Positions 1-8,721 of a stretch of 64,000 nt of DNA are shown here, piece after piece. Each line of letters opens with the position of its first letter. The first letter of the stretch is position 1. The position numbers were made by a program, and so were the translations under genes. Under the pieces are notes generated by a model, which saw only the letters and a program-made list of their open reading frames with translations, was not told the origin of the DNA and did no database searches. The stretch spans positions 868,001-932,000 of the forward strand of contig NZ_CP035946.1 in NCBI RefSeq assembly GCF_013177655.1. Direction: 5' to 3'. Origin of the DNA: Campylobacter canadensis. GTDB taxonomy: Bacteria; Campylobacterota; Campylobacteria; Campylobacterales; Campylobacteraceae.

Positions 1-2
1 TT

Positions 3-1625
3 GGTTTGGTTACTCCTTTATTTACTCAAGTTATTCTTGATAAAGTTTTGCTACATCACAGTATTAGTACACTTAATGTTATTGCTTTTGCTTTTTTAAG
101 TGTTATTATTTTTGAAACTTTGTTAAGTCTTAGTAGAAATTATATTTTTGCACATACAACTACAAAAATTGATGCAAAATTAGGCAGTGAGTTATTTACA
201 CATTTGTTATTGTTACCTATGGTGTATTTTGAGAATAGAAAAGTAGGTAACATAGCAGCTAGAATAAGAGAACTTGATAATATAAGAGATTTCATAGCCA
301 ATAAATCAGTAAGCGTGATTTTAGATTTATTATTTAGTATTGTATTTATTTTAATGATGCTTTTATATAGCATTAAATTAACTTTTGTTTCATTAATATT
401 TGTAATATGTATAGCTTTAATTTATTTTTTTATAACACCTATTTTAAGAGCAAGGCTTGAAGATAAATTCCAAATGGGAGCAGCGTCTAATTCATATTTA
501 GTAGAAAGTATTACAGGAATGCAAACTATAAAATCCCTATCAATAGAAGGAAGTATGAGAAAATACTGGGAAGATTATCTAGCTAAATATTTAAAATCAT
601 CATTTAATTTGAGTAATTTAAGTAATGTTGCTAGTGCTTTTGCCAGTGCTTTACAAAAGCTTATGACTTTAGCGATTTTGTATTTTGGAGTAGCGTTGGT
701 TATTGATGGTAGTTTGAGTGTAGGGCAGTTAATTGCTTTTCAAATGTTTGCTAATCAATTTAGTGCTCCTATTATGCGACTTGCAAGCTTGTGGAATGAA
801 TTACAACAAGCTATTTTAAGTGTAGATAGATTAGGCGATATTTTAAATACACCACAAGAGCAAAGCACCAATAAGCCTATATCATTAAATCAAGTATCAG
901 GGAATATTAAATTTGATAATGTAAGTTTTAAATATAGTCCAAATTCTAATTATATTTTAAATAATTTAAGCTTTAATTTACAAGCAAATAAAAGCATAGG
1001 CATAGTAGGCAGAAGTGGTAGTGGTAAAAGCACTATAACAAAATTAATAGAAAGACTTTATATACCAAATGATGGTGCTATTTATATAGATGGAATAGAC
1101 TTAAGACATTTAAATCCTTATGTTTTAAGGAGTAATTTAGGTGTAGTTTTGCAAGAAAATTATTTATTTAGCGGTAGTATTAAAGAAAATATATCTTTAT
1201 CAAAGCCAAGCGCATCAATGCAAGAAATAATAAATGTATGCAAAATAGCAGGAGCGCATGAATTTATAAGCGAACTTAGTGCAGGTTATGATACTTTAGT
1301 GGGAGAAAGAGGTTCTGCATTAAGTGGTGGTCAAAGACAAAGAATAGCAATAGCAAGAGCCTTGCTGCATAATCCAAGAGTTTTAATATTTGATGAAGCT
1401 ACTTCAGCGCTTGATTATGAAAGCGAAAAAATCATTACATCAAATCTATCATTAATTAAGCAAAATAAAACCTTTATAATAATAGCACATAGATTAAGCA
1501 CGGTTAAAGATTGTGATGAGATATTAGTCCTTGATAAAGGCAATTTGGTTGAGTGTGGAAACCACGCAAAATTAATGGAGCTTAATGGATACTACGCACA
1601 CTTATACAAACAGCAAAATTTATAA
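3..1625 (+). CDS. Type I secretion ABC transporter (HlyB-like), 5' end outside window
   Basis: This is the inner-membrane permease and ATPase of a type I secretion system, which powers export of RTX proteins from cytoplasm to outside. The visible part begins inside the transmembrane domain; the first in-window start-like codon (TTG at 6) is only an edge effect. Several hydrophobic helices are followed by the nucleotide-binding domain: Walker A GRSGSGKST near 1010, the signature LSGGQRQR near 1320, Walker B VLIFDEATSALD near 1380 and the H-loop IIAHR near 1485. The hydrophobic part reads like HlyB after the peptidase-like domain (LFTQVILDKVL, YIFAHTT). RTX-type genes follow directly, which fits a dedicated exporter. 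The membrane-fusion partner (HlyD) is not in the window and may lie upstream. The family is certain; the exact substrate is inferred from position. Confidence 0.93.
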   Translation, partial: GLVTPLFTQVILDKVLLHHSISTLNVIAFAFLSVIIFETLLSLSRNYIFAHTTTKIDAKLGSELFTHLLLLPMVYFENRKVGNIAARIRELDNIRDFIANKSVSVILDLLFSIVFILMMLLYSIKLTFVSLIFVICIALIYFFITPILRARLEDKFQMGAASNSYLVESITGMQTIKSLSIEGSMRKYWEDYLAKYLKSSFNLSNLSNVASAFASALQKLMTLAILYFGVALVIDGSLSVGQLIAFQMFANQFSAPIMRLASLWNELQQAILSVDRLGDILNTPQEQSTNKPISLNQVSGNIKFDNVSFKYSPNSNYILNNLSFNLQANKSIGIVGRSGSGKSTITKLIERLYIPNDGAIYIDGIDLRHLNPYVLRSNLGVVLQENYLFSGSIKENISLSKPSASMQEIINVCKIAGAHEFISELSAGYDTLVGERGSALSGGQRQRIAIARALLHNPRVLIFDEATSALDYESEKIITSNLSLIKQNKTFIIIAHRLSTVKDCDEILVLDKGNLVECGNHAKLMELNGYYAHLYKQQNL

Positions 1626-1689
1626 ATACTAAAATCATAAATAGTTTAATAAATATTATTTATTTTTTTAAAAGAATTTTTTAAATTAA

Positions 1690-1800
1690 ATTAAAAACAT
1701 TTTTAATATTATTTATTATAAAAAGTAACATATATTAATAATTATTTTTAAATTTTATAAATTTTTATTCTTTGTTTGGTATAATTAATTTTATTTTTAA
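1690..1800 (+). promoter_or_regulatory. Repeated promoter segment R1 of the RTX island
   Basis: This AT-rich segment of about 110 bp ends in a good TATAAT at 1780-1785, some 25 bp before the next gene. Near-copies occur at 4036-4140 and at 49728-49836, each also placed before the first gene of a cassette. The shared part runs from TTTTTAATATTATTTATTA through the run before the -10. The position and the -10 support a promoter; co-expression of the cassettes is inferred. Confidence 0.65.
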
Positions 1801-1809
1801 AGGTAGGAT

Positions 1810-2676
1810 ATGAACGAGTTTTTAATATATCTAGCATATTTTTTAGATAATTTACACGATTTAGCTGGTGGAATTATTAGTATTTTAATTCCTATACCAT
1901 ATGCAAGTTTTATTACTTATCCTATTGTTTTTACCCTTACATTTTTTATAGGATTAAAGCTATATCCTAGATTTATAATAGCTTTATATATTTTATTTTT
2001 ATATTTGGTTATAAGAGCTGGACTTATTAATCAAGGTATCGGTGCGGGATTTACAATTTTACAACTAATACTACCTGTTGTATTTTCATTATTAATTTGG
2101 TGGTTTTATAAGTTAATAATGAAACAAAATCAAAAATTTATTAAAGGTATCTTTTATTTTTTCTCATTTTTAATGATTGCTTTTCACGGAATATTATTAA
2201 TAAGTCATTTTAATTTACAGCAAACTCCAAGACACGAAGTAACAGAACTTAAAAAACCAAATACCTTATTATTAAGCACAATTAAAAAGCAAAACTATAC
2301 GATAGATGGAAAGTTTTTTAAAAGTGTAAATTTAATAGTTGATAAAGAAGTGCAATTATATGAAGATTATAAAAAATTTGAAAAAAGTTTTGAAGAAGAA
2401 GCTTCAAAATTACCAACTAGACTTAGTAAAGATAAGCTAATAAATTATGATATTTATGGTTATTTTGTGGATTGTAGTTACGCAAAATCATATATGTCTT
2501 TTAGAGGACTAAAAATCCCAGAACATCCTGATTTTGATAGAATTTCTAATTCTTTTGCTAGGATATTTGTTGATAATTATTATCTTAAATTAGGTAATTA
2601 CGATAATAATAGAGGTAGTTGCTCTAATGATGTTTATAAAAATTATTTAAATAAATTAAAAGGAGAATTAAAATGA
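1810..2676 (+). CDS. Membrane protein of unknown function, first gene of lipase cassette
   Basis: I do not recognise a family. The 288-residue product has four or five hydrophobic helices in its first 150 residues (for example around FITYPIVFTLTFFIGL and ILPVVFSLLIWWFYKL), then a soluble charged C-terminal half with cysteines near both ends. It starts with ATG after AAAGGTAGGAT, directly downstream of promoter segment R1. It overlaps the following lipase gene by 4 bp (ATGA), so the two are translationally coupled. A membrane protein immediately before a secreted lipase could be an immunity or accessory protein; this is inference from order only. The same order (promoter segment, small membrane protein, RTX effector) recurs at 4.0-8.1 kb. 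Confidence 0.8.
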   Translation: MNEFLIYLAYFLDNLHDLAGGIISILIPIPYASFITYPIVFTLTFFIGLKLYPRFIIALYILFLYLVIRAGLINQGIGAGFTILQLILPVVFSLLIWWFYKLIMKQNQKFIKGIFYFFSFLMIAFHGILLISHFNLQQTPRHEVTELKKPNTLLLSTIKKQNYTIDGKFFKSVNLIVDKEVQLYEDYKKFEKSFEEEASKLPTRLSKDKLINYDIYGYFVDCSYAKSYMSFRGLKIPEHPDFDRISNSFARIFVDNYYLKLGNYDNNRGSCSNDVYKNYLNKLKGELK

Positions 2677-4016
2677 AAACAAGTTATAATGAATTGTTAA
2701 AATATGCAAAGGTTTCAGATGCTGTTTATGGTGATACAAAAATAACGAATGGTAAAATTGAGATCAATACAGAAACTTGTGATAATAAAAGTAGTTGTGT
2801 TTTTGTGAATAACAATTATGAAATAATTGCTGCTGATACTAGTCACAATATTAGTGGCGCTCAAGCTATGTTGTTTAAAGATGGTAAAAGTGGAGAATAT
2901 GTTTTATCTATTAGGGGAACAGAATTTGGTAAAGAATTTTTTGATGATGCAATTAAAGCCGATGGTAGAATACTAACCGGACAAGTTCCTATGGGACAAT
3001 TTATGTATATTGTTAATTTCATAGAAAAAGAAGTAAAGCCTATAGTTAAAGATGCACCTATTGTTATTACAGGTCATTCGCTTGGTGGAACATTAGCAGA
3101 GTTAGTAGGTAAAGCAAATAATGGTTTAAATATAAAACAAGTCATAAGTTATAATTCACCAAGTGCTAACAAATTATCCTTGCCAATGATAAGCTCTACA
3201 ACAGATGGTAGTAAGGATATTGTTGAAATGTATTTTTTAAAAGATGATGTTGCTGTCATTAGAAAAACTACTGCAGAACTTAATTCAAATTTTACATATG
3301 AGGATATACCTATAGATGATAAAAATATGGCTATTTGGCTAGGAAATATATTAAAAAATCAACCAAATAGAGATAATTTTCTAGCAATTAGAGCAAATGA
3401 TGTGATTAGTCCTATAGCTAATTTATGGGATTATGAAAGAATTGGAGAATTAATAGAAATTCCTGGAATTAGCCATAGTATAGTTGATGTTATTGATACT
3501 TTAAAAACTTTAGCAGAAATTGAAAATGGCTTAAAAGAAAAAGGATATTCACAAGATGAAATTAATAATAATTTATCACATTTATCAAATAAAACAACAA
3601 ATTATTTAATGCATAATTTTTATGTTGATTTTATGGTTTATTTATATAAAATGAAAATTATTTCAAATTTACATAATATGTATGCAAAGCCATTAACCTA
3701 CGACCCGCTAGTGCTTGATTTAAACAATAACGGCAGAATAGATACAATAACTCTTAATAATTCTAAAGCATTCTTTGACCATAACAATGATAATATAGCT
3801 TATAAATCATCTTGGATTAGTAAAGATGATGGATTATTAGTATTAGATAAAAACAATAATAATCTAATAGATAATGGCAATGAATTATTTGGAAATTTTA
3901 CCGAAATAAATCTAAATTATAAAGATACAAATCAAAAGCTTGATAATGATAATATTATAACTCAAACTAAAGAAAGCTTAACTAAACTAAAACCAATACA
4001 ACTTAAATCTGCTTAA
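2673..4016 (+). CDS. Class-3 lipase-type RTX effector with deleted RTX tail
   Basis: The N-terminal part is an alpha/beta-hydrolase of the class 3 lipase type: SIRGTEFG (oxyanion region) and the nucleophile elbow GHSLGGT near residue 133. The product is therefore a likely secreted lipase or phospholipase. From about residue 345 it carries the RTX-associated calcium-loop segment (DPLVLDLNNNGRID, DKNNNNLID) shared with the gene at 4600. Compared with that gene it lacks an in-frame block of about 80 codons and another of 7 codons. It then ends in an unrelated dozen residues, so there are no GGxGxD nonapeptide repeats and no obvious type I signal. Start ATG at 2673 has AAAGGAG upstream and overlaps the previous stop. 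Whether the shortened product is still exported is open; it may be a decaying copy. Confidence 0.82.
   Translation: MKTSYNELLKYAKVSDAVYGDTKITNGKIEINTETCDNKSSCVFVNNNYEIIAADTSHNISGAQAMLFKDGKSGEYVLSIRGTEFGKEFFDDAIKADGRILTGQVPMGQFMYIVNFIEKEVKPIVKDAPIVITGHSLGGTLAELVGKANNGLNIKQVISYNSPSANKLSLPMISSTTDGSKDIVEMYFLKDDVAVIRKTTAELNSNFTYEDIPIDDKNMAIWLGNILKNQPNRDNFLAIRANDVISPIANLWDYERIGELIEIPGISHSIVDVIDTLKTLAEIENGLKEKGYSQDEINNNLSHLSNKTTNYLMHNFYVDFMVYLYKMKIISNLHNMYAKPLTYDPLVLDLNNNGRIDTITLNNSKAFFDHNNDNIAYKSSWISKDDGLLVLDKNNNNLIDNGNELFGNFTEINLNYKDTNQKLDNDNIITQTKESLTKLKPIQLKSA
3732..3907 (+). repeat. 176-bp near-identical tract shared with 5161-5336
   Basis: The tract differs from 5161-5336 at about two positions, while the homologous coding DNA just before it differs at many synonymous sites. 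An abrupt switch from diverged to identical sequence inside a homologous region is the mark of recent recombination or gene conversion between the two effector genes. Confidence 0.85.
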
Positions 4017-4035
4017 ACAATAATTCAACTTCTAA

Positions 4036-4140
4036 AATATTTTTAATATTATTTATTACAAAAAATAATATATATTAATAATTATTTTTAAATTTTATAA
4101 ATTTTTGATTATTATTTTAGTATTAGTTATACTATTAATT
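4036..4140 (+). promoter_or_regulatory. Repeated promoter segment R2 of the RTX island
   Basis: Second copy of the AT-rich promoter segment seen at 1690-1800. The upstream 65 bp are nearly identical; the downstream end is diverged, with TATACT at 4128-4133 as the likely -10 and AAGGAG just before the ATG at 4154. Confidence 0.6.
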
Positions 4141-4153
4141 TAAGGAGTATTAG

Positions 4154-4591
4154 ATGGTTTTTTACAAAAAATGTGAGATTTGCAGTAGTAAAATTTCAAA
4201 ATTAAATTCTTATATTTTTAATGAAGAATTTGATATATATACATTAAAATGTGAAAGCTGCGGTGCCAATTATCAATTAAGAGAAAGATTTTTTAGTGGT
4301 ATTTTTAGTGATATTACTGGTATATTATATTTTATTCTTTGTTTTGGTGCTGGATTTTATTATGCTAATAAAATAAGTAGTAACACAACAATTCAAGTGT
4401 TGTTTATTATTTTTGTTTTTATTGTTTTGTTTATTATTATTGATTTTATTGAAGAATTAATTATTAGATTTATTACTGGAAAATATATCTTAATAAAAGA
4501 AAAAAAAGAAGTAAAACCTGAATTAAATTTAGTTAAACAGATAAGAATACGTATAAAAAATATAATACAAAGGAATAGATATGAAAAATAA
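4154..4591 (+). CDS. Zinc-ribbon-like small membrane protein, first gene of RTX cassette
   Basis: This 145-residue protein has two CxxC pairs (C7/C10 and C33/C36), a probable zinc ribbon. Two strongly hydrophobic helices follow (about residues 53-74 and 80-106), then a basic tail. The family is not recognised. It is preceded by promoter segment R2 and TAAGGAG, and its end overlaps the ribosome-binding-site-linked ATG at 4581 of the RTX gene by 11 bp, so the two form one operon. By analogy with the lipase cassette it may protect the producer against, or help export, the adjacent effector. That role is inferred from position only. Confidence 0.8.
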   Translation: MVFYKKCEICSSKISKLNSYIFNEEFDIYTLKCESCGANYQLRERFFSGIFSDITGILYFILCFGAGFYYANKISSNTTIQVLFIIFVFIVLFIIIDFIEELIIRFITGKYILIKEKKEVKPELNLVKQIRIRIKNIIQRNRYEK

Positions 4592-4599
4592 CATGATAA

Positions 4600-7500
4600 A
4601 TGATTTTGCTGAAGGTTTTTGTTAATATACTTATTAAAGCTCCATTTCAATTTGGCATGTTTATTGGCAATATTTCAGGATTGGCAGGTAAAGAGCAACA
4701 AGAAAAAGCTCAATTGGAATATAATTTAGCTAAAAAAACATTATCAACGATTTATGAAATTTTAGTTTATAATGAATGTGGATGCAGGGAAATTTTATTG
4801 ACAGAAGTAGGTAGTATGTTTTTAAATAGCGTTAAAGAAAGACCAACCTATTTTATTGGTTCTTTAGCCGCTGGTTTTATTGGAGGAATTGAAAAATATA
4901 AAAGTGTAATTGAAAAATTAGCAATTAAAACAAATAAATTTATAATAACCCCTACCGGTAAGGGTATTATGGCATTTCAAGAATTACAAAATATAATAAA
5001 TGAAAAATCAAAAGATATTAAAATTGATTTAGATACAAATAAGAATGAGTTTCATTTTATAAATAATCTAAATGATGCTAAAACAAAAATAGAAATTCAT
5101 TCTCATTCTCAAACAAATACTAAACTCTACGACCCACTAGTCCTAGACCTAAACAACAACGGCAGAATAGATACAATAACTCTTAATAATTCTAAAGCAT
5201 TCTTTGACCATAACAATGATAATATAGCCTATAAATCATCTTGGATTAGTAAAGATGATGGATTATTAGTATTAGATAAAAACAATAATAATCTAATAGA
5301 TGATGGCAATGAATTATTTGGAAATTTTACCGAAATTCCAAGTAGTGATTTTAAAACTTTAGATACTAATAATAATCAAACCTTAAATCACACTCAAGCT
5401 AAATTTGCTATAAACGGCTTTGAGGCTTTAAAACTTTTAGATAGCAATGAAGATGGAGTAATTGATATAAACGATAAAGAGTTTAACAATCTTAAAATTT
5501 GGCAAGACTTAAACGAAGATGGTATAACACAAACAAATGAGCTAAAAACATTAAAAGATTTAAACATAACTAGTATAAATCTAAATTATAAAGATACAAA
5601 TCAAAAGCTTGATAATGATAATACCATCACTCAAACAGCTAGTTTTATTAAGGATAATAAAGAAAGTTTATTAGCTGATATTAATTTTAGCGTTAGTAGT
5701 ATAGAAAGGGTATTTAAAGATAAGATAGAATATTCAGAAGATGATTTAAATCTAGCAAATCTTAAAGGCTATGGAGTATTAAGAGATTTAAGAGATGCTG
5801 CTTGTTTAGATGAAGAATTAAAAGCAATACTTAAAGATTATTCATCAGCACATAGCAAAGAAGAGCAATTAAACAAGCTTGATAAACTAATCTATGCTTG
5901 GGCTAATACTAACAAAGCTTTAAACAAAGATTTCAACCTATCTAAAACCAAAGAATTTAATAGCAATAACCCTAATAATAACACTGATAATGTAAGGGAT
6001 TTATGGCTTACGCCATCACAAGCTAGAGAATACGCTAATTTTACAATTAGCGAAAGTTTAAAAAATGAGTTTAATGAGCTTAAACAAAGAATATCAATTA
6101 TTAATTCATTTTTAGGTATCAATAATCAAGATTTTTATATAGCTAGTTTAAACGAATTTAATGAACTTAAAAATAGTTTTAATAATACTTATAATAGTCT
6201 AAGAACTTATGTTTATAAAGGATTATTATTTCAAACAAGACTAAAAGAATATTATAATGAAATAAGTATTACTAGCTATGAAAACAATGGCTCTTACGAG
6301 CTTAAATTAGATTTTTCTAAAAGTATAGAGAAATTTAAGGCTATTAATGAAATAAATCCTAAAAAAGCTTTTGTTGATTTAGCTGAGTTTATAACAAGCT
6401 TTAAAGATATAAATTCTTTAAATGATTGTGTAATATTGCTAGGTGGTTTTATAAAAACAATTGATAGTAATACTTTAAGCGATTATTTAAAACTTTTAGA
6501 TGAAGATACTATCAATGCACTATCAACTCAAACAGGAACAAGTGGTAATGATACATTAGTAGGGACAAATTTATTAAACGGCAAGGATGTTTTATATGGA
6601 CTTGATGGTGATGATACTTTAATCGGTGGAATTGGAGATGATACTTTAGTGGGTGGCAATGGTAATGATACTTATGTTTATGGTAAAGATTTCGGGCATG
6701 ATATTATCATAAACTATAAATCAAATCTAAATGATAAAGATATCATTAAATTTAACGATGCAAGTATAAATGCTGATAATTTAAAATATGTAAGAAATTA
6801 TAATGATTTAATGCTAATTAAAGATGATAATAATAGTATTAGAGTTAAAGACTTTTTTGCATATGAAGACTTAAGAAATACTATTGATGAAATCAAATTC
6901 GCTAATAATACAAGTATAAATAAGGATGAAATAATTAATAGAGTTTATACACCTACGAATGGTGATGATAACTTTACAATGTTTTTTACAAATAAAGATT
7001 ATGTGATAACTATGCTAGATGGAAACGACACCATAATTACACATAACGGAGATGATGTTATTGATGGTGGAGATGGAGATGATATTATAAGAAGTGGAGC
7101 AGGAAATGATATCATAAACGGTGGTAATGGTAATGATGATATTTATGCAGGAGATGGTGATGATATTATAATAGGCGGAGCAGGAGATGATATCTTGCAA
7201 GGCGGTATGGGGAATGATAAATATATTTATAAAGGAGTTTGGGGACATGACACTATAATTAATCTTAGAAATGATAATGCTTATGATGAAATAATCCTAG
7301 ATGTTAGCTCATCATTTGTAAAAATCACTAGAGATAATGATGATTTAATAATAAACAAGCTAAAAAGTGCTGGTTGGTTTAAAAAAGTAGTTGATGATAG
7401 TTCATCTATAAAAGTGGTAGATTTTTTCAAAAAAGATTATGATATATCTGCTTTAGTGTTAAAAGATAAGACTTTAAGCGCTGATGATTTAAGACAAATG

Positions 7501-8064
7501 GTGTTAACTCCTACTTGGGGCAATGATACTTTAATAGGAAGCGAATATAGCGATAAAATATATGGCTTATTTGGTAACGATACTATAATTGGCGGTAAAG
7601 CAGATGATTATTTAAATGGTGGTGCTGGAAATGATACTTATATTTTTAATAGAGGCGATGGTAATGATTATATAAAAGATGCTTTAGGATATGATACTAT
7701 TAAATTTAACGATGTTAGCTTTAGTGAAGTTGTGTTAAAAAAAGATGTAGATAACCTAATCATTAAATATAACAATAATAAAGATAGTGTTACTGTATTA
7801 GGTAATTTTACAATAGGGTTTAATAAGATTGAAAAATTTGTTTTTAGTGATAAAACTTTATGCTATGATGATTTTATAAATACAGCTAAAAAAGAGTTAC
7901 CAAGTTATGAGGATTTAGTAGATAAAGTAACTAAACCTGATTTATCATCTTATTTAGAAAATGTAGAAAAACTAATCCAAGATACAAACGCTTTTGCACC
8001 TAATTCATCAGGATTCATTTCATATACAGATGATAAAAATAATTCTATTCAAGTATATTTATAA
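4600..8064 (+). CDS. Large RTX calcium-binding effector; ribosome-linked start is frameshifted
   Basis: A 1,154-residue RTX protein. The N-terminal 170 residues are partly hydrophobic (GSLAAGFIGGIEKYK) and not recognised. From about residue 177 come EF-hand-like calcium loops (DLNNNGRID, DKNNNNLID, DSNEDGVID). Blocks of GGxGxDxLx nonapeptides lie near residues 650-695, 805-877 and 973-1013, and the C-terminus fits a type I secretion signal. The ABC transporter at the window start is the probable exporter. Oddity: the only ATG with a good ribosome-binding site (AAAGGA, ATG at 4581) stops after 14 codons. Removing one T from the T5 run at 4616-4620 would join MKNNMINDFAEGF to this frame. The gene is therefore frameshifted in this sequence, switched off by tract slippage, or expressed from the weak start at 4600. 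Confidence 0.85.
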   Translation: MILLKVFVNILIKAPFQFGMFIGNISGLAGKEQQEKAQLEYNLAKKTLSTIYEILVYNECGCREILLTEVGSMFLNSVKERPTYFIGSLAAGFIGGIEKYKSVIEKLAIKTNKFIITPTGKGIMAFQELQNIINEKSKDIKIDLDTNKNEFHFINNLNDAKTKIEIHSHSQTNTKLYDPLVLDLNNNGRIDTITLNNSKAFFDHNNDNIAYKSSWISKDDGLLVLDKNNNNLIDDGNELFGNFTEIPSSDFKTLDTNNNQTLNHTQAKFAINGFEALKLLDSNEDGVIDINDKEFNNLKIWQDLNEDGITQTNELKTLKDLNITSINLNYKDTNQKLDNDNTITQTASFIKDNKESLLADINFSVSSIERVFKDKIEYSEDDLNLANLKGYGVLRDLRDAACLDEELKAILKDYSSAHSKEEQLNKLDKLIYAWANTNKALNKDFNLSKTKEFNSNNPNNNTDNVRDLWLTPSQAREYANFTISESLKNEFNELKQRISIINSFLGINNQDFYIASLNEFNELKNSFNNTYNSLRTYVYKGLLFQTRLKEYYNEISITSYENNGSYELKLDFSKSIEKFKAINEINPKKAFVDLAEFITSFKDINSLNDCVILLGGFIKTIDSNTLSDYLKLLDEDTINALSTQTGTSGNDTLVGTNLLNGKDVLYGLDGDDTLIGGIGDDTLVGGNGNDTYVYGKDFGHDIIINYKSNLNDKDIIKFNDASINADNLKYVRNYNDLMLIKDDNNSIRVKDFFAYEDLRNTIDEIKFANNTSINKDEIINRVYTPTNGDDNFTMFFTNKDYVITMLDGNDTIITHNGDDVIDGGDGDDIIRSGAGNDIINGGNGNDDIYAGDGDDIIIGGAGDDILQGGMGNDKYIYKGVWGHDTIINLRNDNAYDEIILDVSSSFVKITRDNDDLIINKLKSAGWFKKVVDDSSSIKVVDFFKKDYDISALVLKDKTLSADDLRQMVLTPTWGNDTLIGSEYSDKIYGLFGNDTIIGGKADDYLNGGAGNDTYIFNRGDGNDYIKDALGYDTIKFNDVSFSEVVLKKDVDNLIIKYNNNKDSVTVLGNFTIGFNKIEKFVFSDKTLCYDDFINTAKKELPSYEDLVDKVTKPDLSSYLENVEKLIQDTNAFAPNSSGFISYTDDKNNSIQVYL
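5161..5336 (+). repeat. Second copy of the 176-bp tract
   Basis: Partner of 3732-3907. Immediately after it this gene keeps the 240 bp (5337-5576) that are missing from the lipase gene. An AT dinucleotide at both edges of the missing block gives a short microhomology for the deletion. Confidence 0.85.
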
Positions 8065-8068
8065 TCTA

Positions 8069-8095
8069 AATCCAAATTCTTAAAGAATTTGGATT
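8069..8095 (+). terminator. Intrinsic terminator-like hairpin after the RTX gene, host of the phage att core
   Basis: Perfect 12-bp inverted repeat (AATCCAAATTCT / AGAATTTGGATT) with a 3-nt loop, 5 bp after the RTX stop codon. No long U-run follows on the prophage-bearing strand. The right arm is the first 12 bp of the prophage attachment core, so the hairpin survives integration intact. Confidence 0.7.
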
Positions 8096-8102
8096 AGAAA
8101 TT
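8084..8102. other. attL core
   Basis: 19-bp sequence agaatttggattagaaatt, identical to 49704-49722; flanking bases differ on both sides (a/t before, c/t after). It is the left junction of the prophage. Joining the phage sides reconstructs an attP in which TTCCG and CGGAA form short inverted arms around the core. Confidence 0.85.
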
Positions 8103-8247
8103 CGGAATTGAAAAAAGGTATATATTTAGAGGTGCTTTCATAAGAAAGCTAGTAAAAAAAATCACTCACAAAAAAATAAAAAAAGCTAAAAAAAACTTCA
8201 AAAATGCTTATCTTGTTTCATAAAAAAAATTCATAAAAAAATTAGTT

Positions 8248-8276
8248 GGCAAGTTAAAAACTTGCCTTGTATTTTT
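8248..8276 (+). terminator. Hairpin with T-rich tail at prophage left end
   Basis: Perfect 8-bp stem GGCAAGTT / AACTTGCC with a 3-nt loop, followed by TTGTATTTTT. It lies 20 bp before the first phage gene and could insulate phage genes from transcription crossing attL. Confidence 0.6.
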
Positions 8277-8295
8277 AAATTAAAAAAGGCAAATA

Positions 8296-8496
8296 ATGAA
8301 TATTGATGTTTGTTTGTATATTGCTATGGTTTTAATGTGTTTTTTTAGTGCCATTTTGACCTATAAAGACTATAAAGAAGCCTTAGCTAGTGGCGATGAA
8401 AGAAAGATTAATAAAGACAAAAAAGATTTAAAAAAAGCAATGGCTATATTTTTTGTAGCGATAGTTTGTTTTATTTTAGGAGTTTTTGTTTTTTGA
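8296..8496 (+). CDS. Small two-helix membrane protein, first phage gene
   Basis: 66 residues: an N-terminal hydrophobic helix (LYIAMVLMCFFSAIL), a charged middle (YKDYKEALASGDERK) and a C-terminal helix (AIFFVAIVCFILGVFVF). Family unknown. The middle motif recurs in the frameshifted gene at 8854 (YKKYTEVLASSD), so the two are tandem paralogues. It starts with ATG after AAAAAAGGCAAATA. The position at the extreme left of the early gene run suggests a host-takeover or membrane role, but nothing in the sequence fixes a function. Confidence 0.65.
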   Translation: MNIDVCLYIAMVLMCFFSAILTYKDYKEALASGDERKINKDKKDLKKAMAIFFVAIVCFILGVFVF

Positions 8497-8529
8497 TAGG
8501 TGCTTGGTGAGAGCTAGAAAATTGATGTA

Positions 8530-8673
8530 ATGATTATGTATTTATTAAGTGGCTTAGGTTGTTTTTATGCAGCTTTTAGATGTCGTAAGGATAAGATAGA
8601 TTTTTTAGTTTTGCTTGTATTTGCGATACTGTTTATCGCTACAGAAATTAAAGAAATATTAGCTGCTTATTGA
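8530..8673 (+). CDS. Very small membrane protein
   Basis: A 47-codon frame with a Cys-containing first half (YLLSGLGCFYAAFRCRKDK) and a hydrophobic helix (FLVLLVFAILFIA). It sits in the same orientation between two related small membrane-protein genes. The ribosome-binding site is weak (GAGAG some 18 bp upstream), so the start could also be the ATG at 8536. Real expression is uncertain. Confidence 0.4.
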   Translation: MIMYLLSGLGCFYAAFRCRKDKIDFLVLLVFAILFIATEIKEILAAY

Positions 8674-8721
8674 TTAGTTTTGAACTAGCGAGGAATGCTC
8701 GGTGGTTGCTTATTTTGTAAT

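Noticed and set aside
6-8. TTG at 6 as the start of the ABC transporter
   Set aside because: The protein begins in the middle of the transmembrane domain, so the gene clearly enters from outside the window.
8103-8247. Small basic frame at the prophage left end (Lys-rich, ending TCATAA near 8222)
   Set aside because: It has no start codon or ribosome-binding site; the Lys content simply reflects A-rich DNA.
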